Source: an uncultured Prevotellaceae bacterium
GTDB taxonomy: Bacteria; Bacteroidota; Bacteroidia; Bacteroidales; Bacteroidaceae
DNA length: 64,000 nt
Reading direction: 5' to 3'
NCBI GenBank assembly: GCA_902790625.1
Contig: CADASP010000016.1
Coordinates: 124,001 to 188,000, forward strand
The translations under genes and the position numbers were made by a program. This document shows positions 57,870-64,000 of this stretch, piece after piece. The notes beneath the pieces were generated by a model, which saw nothing but the letters and a program-made list of their open reading frames with translations, searched no databases and was not told the DNA's origin. How positions within the stretch are numbered: the stretch's first letter is position 1; the number at the start of each line of letters is the position of its first letter.

Positions 57870-59252
57870 TTATTTGTTCTTTTCGCGAATATGTTCTTCG
57901 TATTCAGCCAGTTCGCGCTCGCCGATATGTGCCAAACCATAGTGCTCGTCGTGCTGCGAGAGGTCGAGGCCCACCTTCTCGCTGTAGGTCGAGACACGCA
58001 TGGGGATAAGGCTGTCAATGAGTTTATACCCCAGCCAGCTCATTGCGAAGGTATAGACAAAGACAATGACGATGGCCAGAAGATGGTAGAGGAAAATGAT
58101 GAAGCCTTCCCATGTGCCGGCGATGAGGCCCTCCTGAATGAAGATACCCGTGAGCACCGTGCCGAAGATGCCGCCCGTGCCGTGGGTGGGGAATACGTCG
58201 AGGGCATCGTCGATGCTGGTGTGCGAGCGCCAATAGACAGCCACGTTGCAGATGAGCGTGATGACGAAGGCGATGAAGATGCTCTGACCGACGGTGACAT
58301 AGCCTGCCGACGGCGTGATGGCCACCAGACCGACCACGCAGCCCACGGCGGCACCCATGGCCGACGGTTTGCGGCCGCGCAGACAGTCGAAGAATATCCA
58401 CGTCATCATGGCCGTGGCCGAGGCGGTGTTGGTGTTGAGGAACGCCTTGACAGCCTGACCGTCGGCATGCAGAGACGAGCCGGCATTGAAACCGAACCAC
58501 CCCAACCAAAGCAGTGCAGCGCCCAACAATACAAACGGGATGTTGGCGGGCTCGCTCTTCTCCGTGCTGCGCCGTCCTAAGTAGATGGCTCCGGCGAGGG
58601 CCGCTATACCCGACGAAGCATGGACGACGATGCCGCCAGCGAAGTCGACGACACCCCAGCGCATAAAGAGCCCTTCGGGATGCCACGTCATGTGGGCCAG
58701 CGGACAGTAGATGACAAAGAAGAAAAACATCATAAAGAACAGATAGGCCGAGAAGCGCACACGCTCGGCAAACGACCCCGTGATGAGCGAGGGCGTGATG
58801 ATGGCGAACTTCATCTGGAACAGGGCAAACAGTGCCAGCGGAATAGTGGCTCCGCCCAGCACGTTGCCGGCCGGAGTGGTGTAAACTTCGGCTCCCACGT
58901 TCTGGAACATCAGGAACGTCAGTGGGTTGCCAATCACACCACCGATGTCGTCGCCAAAGCACAGCGAGAAGCCGACGACCACCCACAGAACGGAAATCAG
59001 TCCCATGGCAATAAACGACTGGAGCATGGTTGATATGACATTCTTCGCCCCAACCATGCCGCCATAGAAGAACGACAGGCCCGGCGTCATCATCAGCACA
59101 AAAATCGTGGCGGTAATGAGCCACGCCACGTCGGCAGCCGACACCACCGACCAGTCACACTCGAATGTAGGCTCGCCTACGAACACACCTGCGGCGGCTA
59201 TCAACGTCATCGCCGTCATCAGGATTATCCAACGTTTCTTGATCTTCATCAT
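57870..59252 (-). CDS. amt: Ammonium transporter, Amt family (with signal peptide)
   Basis: 460 residues. Cleavable-looking signal segment 1-22, then 11 membrane helices. The family signature DFAGGIVVHASSGIAAL holds the first pore histidine, and FPTHGTGGIFGTVLTGIF the second. Cytoplasmic tail about 45 residues with SEKVGLDLSQHDEHYGL. It moves ammonium/ammonia into the cell and is probably gated by the PII protein encoded upstream. Paralogue of the Amt at 60062-61315, from which it differs clearly in sequence, so not a recent duplication. Confidence 0.93.
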   Translation of the reverse strand: MMKIKKRWIILMTAMTLIAAAGVFVGEPTFECDWSVVSAADVAWLITATIFVLMMTPGLSFFYGGMVGAKNVISTMLQSFIAMGLISVLWVVVGFSLCFGDDIGGVIGNPLTFLMFQNVGAEVYTTPAGNVLGGATIPLALFALFQMKFAIITPSLITGSFAERVRFSAYLFFMMFFFFVIYCPLAHMTWHPEGLFMRWGVVDFAGGIVVHASSGIAALAGAIYLGRRSTEKSEPANIPFVLLGAALLWLGWFGFNAGSSLHADGQAVKAFLNTNTASATAMMTWIFFDCLRGRKPSAMGAAVGCVVGLVAITPSAGYVTVGQSIFIAFVITLICNVAVYWRSHTSIDDALDVFPTHGTGGIFGTVLTGIFIQEGLIAGTWEGFIIFLYHLLAIVIVFVYTFAMSWLGYKLIDSLIPMRVSTYSEKVGLDLSQHDEHYGLAHIGERELAEYEEHIREKNK

Positions 59253-59282
59253 ATTCTATCTTGTATTGATACATTCTTTGAT

Positions 59283-59320
59283 AAAGCCCCCTCCCCATCC
59301 GAAGACGGAGAGAGGGAACG
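59283..59320. repeat. Degenerate R-GC1 half element between amt and torF
   Basis: AAGCCCCCTCCCCATCCGAAG-ACGGAGAGAGGGAACGC resembles the CCCCTCTCCGATTGGAGAGGGG arm with several changes. Confidence 0.5.
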
Positions 59321-59331
59321 CCTGGTAAAGA

Positions 59332-60036
59332 TTAAGGCTGCAGCGTGAAGCCGAGAACCAGGTAGGCTTTTTGCGAGCAGGGGTTGCCAGTCACCTGTCC
59401 GAAGATGGGTATTGAGAACGAATCGGTCACTTTGATGTCCATCGTGGCCCGCAGCGACAGGTTGGTGACAGCGAAACCCGTTGTGCCGTAGAAGTCGGTG
59501 GCAAAAGGGACGGCACCGGCCGTAGCAGTCCACTTGACTGTTGATAGGCGAAATGGGACAGTTGCCTCGATATAACTGCTATAGGCCCGATTGCCGTCCT
59601 TGTTTAAGCCGTCGTTGCCAGCGAAGTTGGTGAACCATTGCAACGAGGCAAAGCCGAAGTCGTAGCCGATGTTGGCTTCAAACAGATGATTTGTGCCGTG
59701 GGCATCGTACTTGAAGTAGCGGCCGTCGGGGTCGAGTCCGGTGTTGAACCAGTAGTCGGTCACGCCGATGTTCAGTCCGCCGATGGTGTAGCCCAATGTC
59801 AGGTCAAACTCCTTTGTGTCGGCAGGGTTGGTCAGTCCGTAGCTGCCCCAGGCCGTCAGCGACAAGCCCTTGTATCCCACACCGAATGTAGGCTGCAATG
59901 ACACGCTGCCCAAGTCCTGACCACGCCAGATATAACTACTTACAACGTCACCACAGATCGTTGTCTCAATCTCGTCCTGTGCATGGGCGGTGCCGCCAAG
60001 CACCACGCCCATTGCGAATAAAACAATCTTTTTCAT
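59332..60036 (-). CDS. TorF-family putative outer-membrane porin
   Basis: 234 residues. Signal peptide 1-19 (ends AHAQ). Opens TTICGDVVSSYIWRGQDLGSVSLQPTFGVGYKGLSLTAWGS, the pattern of the TorF/Gcw_chp family, and ends FTLQP after several amphipathic strands. It stands between two ammonium transporters, suggesting it lets ammonium or a nitrogen compound through the outer membrane (inference from context only). Confidence 0.8.
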   Translation of the reverse strand: MKKIVLFAMGVVLGGTAHAQDEIETTICGDVVSSYIWRGQDLGSVSLQPTFGVGYKGLSLTAWGSYGLTNPADTKEFDLTLGYTIGGLNIGVTDYWFNTGLDPDGRYFKYDAHGTNHLFEANIGYDFGFASLQWFTNFAGNDGLNKDGNRAYSSYIEATVPFRLSTVKWTATAGAVPFATDFYGTTGFAVTNLSLRATMDIKVTDSFSIPIFGQVTGNPCSQKAYLVLGFTLQP

Positions 60037-60061
60037 ACCTAATAATTCTTCATTCTTTCAT

Positions 60062-61315
60062 TTAATTATAGCAAGCCTCGCCATGTTCGTAGATGTCGAG
60101 ACCTTCCTCTTCGATTCGCTTGTCTACACGCAGGCCGTGCAGCTTCTTGATGCCGTAGAACAGGACGAAACCGCAGGCGGCAGCCCAAAGGTCGATGACC
60201 AAGATGCCGAAGCACTCGGCACCGAAGAAGCCCCAGCCGTGGCCGTAGAAAGCGCCGTTCGACGTAGACAGTAGGCCCGTCATCAGTGTGCCGAAAATAC
60301 CGCAGACACCATGCACAGAGCTTGCGCCTACAGGGTCGTCGATGTGCAGACGGTGGTCGATGAACTCGATGGCATAGACCAGCACCAGACCGCAGACAAG
60401 GCCGATGATGACGGCTCCCAAAGGTGAAACGAGGTCGCAACCGGCAGTGATACCTACCAGACCTGCCAGTACGCCGTTAAGCGTCAGCGAGAGCGACGGT
60501 TTGCCATACTTCAACCACGTCAGGAACATCGTGGCCGTACCACCGGCAGCGGCTGCGAGGTTGGTGGTCAGGAACACATGGCTGATGGCGATGCGGTTCA
60601 CTTCGCCGCTGGCTGCCAGCTGAGAACCAGGGTTGAAGCCGAACCAACCGAGCCAGAGGATAAACACGCCTAAGGCAGCCATCGTCAGGTTATGACCAGG
60701 AATAGCGCGGCTCTTGCCGTCCTTGGCATACTTGCCTATACGGGGGCCGAGCGCCATTGCTCCAATCAGTGCCAGCACACCGCCCACGCTGTGAACGATG
60801 GCAGAGCCGGCAAAGTCGTGGAAGACGTCGCCGAAGGTCGACATCATAAACCCGTCTTCAGCATCGCTGCAAAGCCAACCACCTCCCCACGTCCAGTGGC
60901 CCTCAATGGGATAGATGAACAATGAGATAACTGCGCTGTAAATCAAATACATCGAGAACTTGGTGCGCTCAGCCATAGCTCCGCTGACAATCGTTGCGGA
61001 GGTGGCGCAGAAGACGGTCTCAAAAATCAAGAAGCCCTCTACGGGCAGGTCGCCCTTGTAGAATGAGAGGTCGCCCCAGTTGGGCATACCGACAAATCCG
61101 GCACCCTCGCTGCCGAACATAAATCCGAAGCCGAGGAAGAAGAACAGCAACGAGCCGAACATGAAGTCGACGAAGTTCTTCATCAGAATGTTGGCCGTGT
61201 TCTTGCCTCGCGTAAAGCCTGCCTCACACAGTGCAAAGCCCGGCTGCATCCAGAAAACCAACATGGCTGCCAATAGCATCCATACGGTATCGAGTGATAA
61301 TCCTATTTCGTTCAT
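60062..61315 (-). CDS. amt: Ammonium transporter, Amt family (no signal peptide)
   Basis: 417 residues from the ATG at 61315 (the longer frame adds a basic non-conserved prefix). Family motifs FWMQPGFALCEAGFTRGKN, HDFAGSAIVHSVGGVLAL (first pore His) and GASSVHGVCGIFGTLMTG (second pore His). The tail ends RIEEEGLDIYEHGEACYN, the EGLDxxEHGxxAY signature involved in trimer gating by PII. It follows glnK by 26 nt, the classic glnK-amtB pair. Confidence 0.94.
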   Translation of the reverse strand: MNEIGLSLDTVWMLLAAMLVFWMQPGFALCEAGFTRGKNTANILMKNFVDFMFGSLLFFFLGFGFMFGSEGAGFVGMPNWGDLSFYKGDLPVEGFLIFETVFCATSATIVSGAMAERTKFSMYLIYSAVISLFIYPIEGHWTWGGGWLCSDAEDGFMMSTFGDVFHDFAGSAIVHSVGGVLALIGAMALGPRIGKYAKDGKSRAIPGHNLTMAALGVFILWLGWFGFNPGSQLAASGEVNRIAISHVFLTTNLAAAAGGTATMFLTWLKYGKPSLSLTLNGVLAGLVGITAGCDLVSPLGAVIIGLVCGLVLVYAIEFIDHRLHIDDPVGASSVHGVCGIFGTLMTGLLSTSNGAFYGHGWGFFGAECFGILVIDLWAAACGFVLFYGIKKLHGLRVDKRIEEEGLDIYEHGEACYN

Positions 61316-61341
61316 AATTGGTTTTTGTTGTGTTATCCTTA

Positions 61342-61689
61342 TTACTTTTTGTCTCTCAATACGGTGTCGCCGTTCTCGCCTGTGCGAATCGACCATGTGT
61401 CAATCACTTCGCTCACGAAGATGCGACCGTCGCCAATCTCACCCGTGTGTGCCACCTTCAGGATGACCTTCACCGTAGGCTCCACAAACTGGTCGCGGCA
61501 AACGATGGTCAGTGCCACACGCTCTATCACATCTGTTGAATACTGTACGCCTCGGTATATCCTTTCCTGTCGGCTTTGCCCTATGCCGTGAACGTTGTGG
61601 TATTCAAACCAGTCGATGTCCGACGCGAGCAGTGCCTCCTTGACCTCCTCAAACTTGGTCTTGCGGATAATTGCTTCAATCCTTTTCAT
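61342..61689 (-). CDS. glnK: PII-family nitrogen regulator
   Basis: 115 residues. Senses ATP/ADP and 2-oxoglutarate and blocks Amt when nitrogen is plentiful. IEAIIRKTKFEEVKEAL start; T-loop with Y50 in YRGVQYSTD (equivalent to E. coli Tyr51, the uridylylation site); HTGEIGDGRIFV is the B-loop; SIRTGENGDTVL the C-loop. First gene of the long leftward nitrogen transcript. Confidence 0.95.
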   Translation of the reverse strand: MKRIEAIIRKTKFEEVKEALLASDIDWFEYHNVHGIGQSRQERIYRGVQYSTDVIERVALTIVCRDQFVEPTVKVILKVAHTGEIGDGRIFVSEVIDTWSIRTGENGDTVLRDKK

Positions 61690-61742
61690 CCTTTTTACCT
61701 TTTAAATTAATACTTACGTGACACCTTGCAAGATTTCGGCGG

Positions 61743-61750
61743 CAAAGGTA
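61743..61750 (-). promoter_or_regulatory. -7 element of the glnK-led operon
   Basis: TACCTTTG on the minus strand, 53 nt before glnK; -33 element poor, consistent with a regulated promoter. Confidence 0.55.
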
Positions 61751-61940
61751 CGGCGATTCTTGGAAAAAAGCCGTATATATTTCCAACTTTGCGCCAACAA
61801 ATTCTTCCCAAATGACAAAGTGTAAACATGAGGGGCAATGGTGGCAGTCTTTTGCTTTCGTTTTGCCAAAGAAACCGTCGCGTCGGCAACAAAATGTCAC
61901 ATGTGCGCGATTCCAAGATAAAATTATGTCACAAAAGCGA

Positions 61941-61970
61941 TTGTTTTTCTTTCTTTTTGTATTACCTTTG
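61941..61970 (+). promoter_or_regulatory. Promoter of gltB
   Basis: TTG (61941-61943) and TACCTTTG (61963-61970), 19 nt apart, 41 nt before the ATG. ATGTCACATGTGCGCG (61894-61909) and ATGTCACAAAAGCG (61925-61938) share ATGTCACA and could be regulator half-sites. The gap 61690-62011 holds no gene. Confidence 0.65.
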
Positions 61971-62011
61971 CAGCCGAAAACGAGATAAAAGAAAGATTAA
62001 GCAAGGATAAT

Positions 62012-64000
62012 ATGACACAAAGTAAGCTAAATGGACTATACCAGCCACAATATGAGCACGACGCATGCGGCGTGGGCATGGTGGTGAATATACATGGCAG
62101 CAAGAGCCACGAGCTGGTGGATCAGGCGCTGCGCGTGCTGGAGAACATGGAGCACCGAGGTGCCGAGACACGCGACAAGACGGGTGACGGTGCTGGCATC
62201 ATGCTGCAGATACCCCATGAGTTCATCCTGTTGCAGGGCATTCCTGTGCCGGAGAAGGGCAAGTATGGCACGGGACTGGTGTTTCTGCCCAAAGAGGAGA
62301 AGGAACAGCAGGAAATACTTTCGGTGATGATTGAGGAGATAGAGCGCGAGGGCTTGCAGCTGATGCACCTGCGCACGGTGCCTACCTGTCCGGAGGTGCT
62401 GGGAGCCGCCGCTCGTGAGGTTGAGCCAGACATCAAACAGATATTTGTGAAAAGAAGCCTCACCCCCGCCTCCTCTCCAAGGGGAGAGGGGAGTGATTAC
62501 ACTCCAGGCGAAGAAGAGAAGGCGTTAGACCGCACCTTATATATAATAAGGAAAAGGATTGAGAAAAGGGTAGCGGAAATGGTATCTACTCCCCTCTCCC
62601 CTCGGAGAGGGGTCGGGGGTGAGGCTTTTTATATCTGCTCACTCTCAACCAAGAATATCATATACAAGGGAATGCTGACCAGCGGACAGCTGCGCCGGTA
62701 TTTCCCTGACCTGTCGAACCCTTACCTGACAAGCGGACTGGCGCTGGTGCACTCACGCTTTAGCACAAACACATTCCCAACGTGGTCGCTGGCCCAGCCC
62801 TTCCGCTTGTTGGCTCACAACGGCGAGATTAACACCATTCGTGGCAACCGCGGATGGATGAAGGCCCGCGAGAGTGTGCTCAGCAGCGAGGCATTAGGCG
62901 ACATCAGGGAGATTTCGCCCATCGTGCAGGAGGGCATGAGCGACTCGGCCTCGTTGGACAACGTGTTTGAGTTTCTGATGATGAGTGGAATGCCGCTGCC
63001 ACATGCGATGGCCATACTCGTGCCAGAGTCGTTCAACGACAAGAACCCGATATCTGAAGACTTGAAAGCGTTCTACGAGTACCATTCGATATTGATGGAG
63101 CCTTGGGATGGCCCAGCCGCCCTGCTGTTCTCTGACGGACGCTATGCGGGTGGTATGCTGGACAGGAATGGTCTGCGCCCCTCTCGCTATACTATCACGA
63201 AACATGGATTGATGGTGGTGGCCTCGGAGGTGGGCGTCATGGACTTCGAGCCAGGCGACGTGGTCAGTAAGGGACGCTTGCAGCCAGGAAAGATTCTGCT
63301 CATCGACACACAGGAGGGCAAGATTTTTTACGACGGCGAAATAAAAGAGCAGTTGGCCAAGGCCCATCCCTACCGTCAATGGCTCAGCGAGAACCGCGTG
63401 CAGTTAGAGAAGCTGAAGAGTGGTCGCAAGATAGAGAACTCGGTGAACGATTTCGAGCGGAAACTCATCTCTTTCGGCTTCGGTCAGGAGGACATCGACC
63501 GTACCATCATCCCCATGGCGACGACGGGACAGGAGCCTGTGGCCGCTATGGGCAACGACACGCCGTTGGCCATCGTCAGCGACCGTCCGCAAGTGCTGTT
63601 CAACTATTTCCGCCAGCAGTTTGCCCAGGTGACGAACCCTGCCATCGACCCCATTCGCGAAGAGTTGGTGATGTCGTTGACAGAGTACATCGGTGCCGTT
63701 GGCACCAACATTCTGACCCCCGATGCCTCGAATTGCAAGATGGTGCGCCTGCCCCAACCCGTATTGACCAACACACAACTCGATATATTATGTAATATAA
63801 GGTATAAGGGATTCAAGACCATCAAGCTGCCGATGACCTTCGAGACCCACCCCCAACCCCTCCCTGAGAGGGAGGGGAGTGGTTACACTCAAGCTGGAGA
63901 AGATTTGAGGGCTGCTCTTGACAAACTTTGCAAAGATGCGGAAAAGGCCGTTGATGATGGTTACAACTATATCATACTGACAGACAAACTGCCTATAGAA
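62012..64000 (+). CDS. gltB: Glutamate synthase large subunit (partial, runs off the window)
   Basis: 663 residues present of about 1500. Ntn glutaminase domain with Cys19 after an 18-residue propeptide (YEHDACGVGMVVNIHG), LVHSRFSTNTFPTWSLAQPFR, AHNGEINT and DRNGLRPSRY; the central domain begins near PVAAMGNDTPLAI. With the small subunit it converts glutamine and 2-oxoglutarate into two glutamates. Two in-frame repeat inserts: residues about 148-210 (LTPASSPRGEGSDYT ... STPLSPRRGVGGEAF) and about 612-630 (HPQPLPEREGSGYTQAGED). The frame is open throughout both. Divergent from the glnK operon. Confidence 0.95.
   Translation, partial: MTQSKLNGLYQPQYEHDACGVGMVVNIHGSKSHELVDQALRVLENMEHRGAETRDKTGDGAGIMLQIPHEFILLQGIPVPEKGKYGTGLVFLPKEEKEQQEILSVMIEEIEREGLQLMHLRTVPTCPEVLGAAAREVEPDIKQIFVKRSLTPASSPRGEGSDYTPGEEEKALDRTLYIIRKRIEKRVAEMVSTPLSPRRGVGGEAFYICSLSTKNIIYKGMLTSGQLRRYFPDLSNPYLTSGLALVHSRFSTNTFPTWSLAQPFRLLAHNGEINTIRGNRGWMKARESVLSSEALGDIREISPIVQEGMSDSASLDNVFEFLMMSGMPLPHAMAILVPESFNDKNPISEDLKAFYEYHSILMEPWDGPAALLFSDGRYAGGMLDRNGLRPSRYTITKHGLMVVASEVGVMDFEPGDVVSKGRLQPGKILLIDTQEGKIFYDGEIKEQLAKAHPYRQWLSENRVQLEKLKSGRKIENSVNDFERKLISFGFGQEDIDRTIIPMATTGQEPVAAMGNDTPLAIVSDRPQVLFNYFRQQFAQVTNPAIDPIREELVMSLTEYIGAVGTNILTPDASNCKMVRLPQPVLTNTQLDILCNIRYKGFKTIKLPMTFETHPQPLPEREGSGYTQAGEDLRAALDKLCKDAEKAVDDGYNYIILTDKLPIE
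62455..62635. repeat. Full R-GC1 element in gltB
   Basis: Inverted arms CTCACCCCCGCCTCCTCTCC (62459 onward) and GAGAGGGGTCGGGGGTGAGG (ending 62630) around a 110-nt middle starting GTGATTACACTCC; in frame. Confidence 0.8.
63846..63890. repeat. Half R-GC1 element in gltB
   Basis: CCCACCCCCAACCCCTCCCTG-AGAGGGAGGGGAGTGGTTACACTC; in frame. Confidence 0.8.

Overview
The window looks like a Bacteroidales chromosome, most likely a Prevotellaceae-type gut or rumen anaerobe. The reasons are the promoters (TTG about 19-21 nt before TAnnTTTG), the lack of clear Shine-Dalgarno sequences, large secreted proteins with type IX-like C-terminal sorting signals, and gene neighbourhoods typical of the phylum (DUF4290-murA-rimM-dxr-rseP, and parA-parB-DUF5683-mltD-relA). 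No phage, conjugative element, CRISPR array or classical insertion sequence was seen. Species assignment is inference.

Layout. 1-7.0 kb: a PAP2 acid phosphatase, a small outer-membrane protein and a 1635-residue multi-domain secreted protein. 7.1-14.1 kb: a NUDIX hydrolase facing a housekeeping run read leftward (tsaB, DUF4290, murA, rimM, dxr, rseP). 14.3-18.1 kb: a GH51-GH43 pair for arabinose-containing plant polysaccharide. 18.7-20.9 kb: a secreted FnIII/dockerin-like protein. 21.1-27.7 kb: a degenerate methyltransferase-like protein, a cobalamin adenosyltransferase, tadA, recO, a FadL-type porin, an Rpn-type PD-(D/E)XK nuclease with a 10 x 24-bp repeat, nrdG and an FMN-binding-domain protein. 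27.8-34.5 kb: an M6 protease, DUF4332, a succinate/acetate-type CoA-transferase, a lipoprotein and a YitT membrane protein. 34.6-41.4 kb: relA/spoT, a MltD-like transglycosylase, DUF5683, parB, an IVS-type four-helix-bundle gene and parA. 41.8-48.9 kb: an XRE-cupin regulator, an acyl-CoA synthetase, a 1339-residue BACON-domain secreted protein and a tiny acidic protein. Then tRNA-Arg(CCT). 49.4-64 kb: a nitrogen-assimilation block, glnK-amt-torF-amt-pyrG-purF-carA/B-asnB, divergent from gltB, which runs off the window.

How the genes fit together. The last block combines ammonium sensing and uptake (PII, two Amt) with most of the major glutamine-amide consumers (CTP synthase, PurF, carbamoyl-phosphate synthase, asparagine synthase, glutamate synthase); the pyrG-to-asnB genes are 1-12 nt apart, so one transcript is likely. 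The carA/B gene is unusual: CarA is fused to only the N-terminal half of CarB.

The most striking signal cuts across the annotation. Many unrelated-looking short palindromic or tandem repeat elements are scattered between genes and, repeatedly, inside essential genes, always in frame and without stops (rseP, murA, pyrG, carA/B, purF, asnB, gltB, the DUF5683 gene). Several of the repeat families share a core close to ATAGTTTTGCTG next to family-specific arms, which suggests one mechanism behind what look like different repeats. This resembles in concept the Rickettsia palindromic elements that insert into genes, and is the main candidate for something undescribed here.
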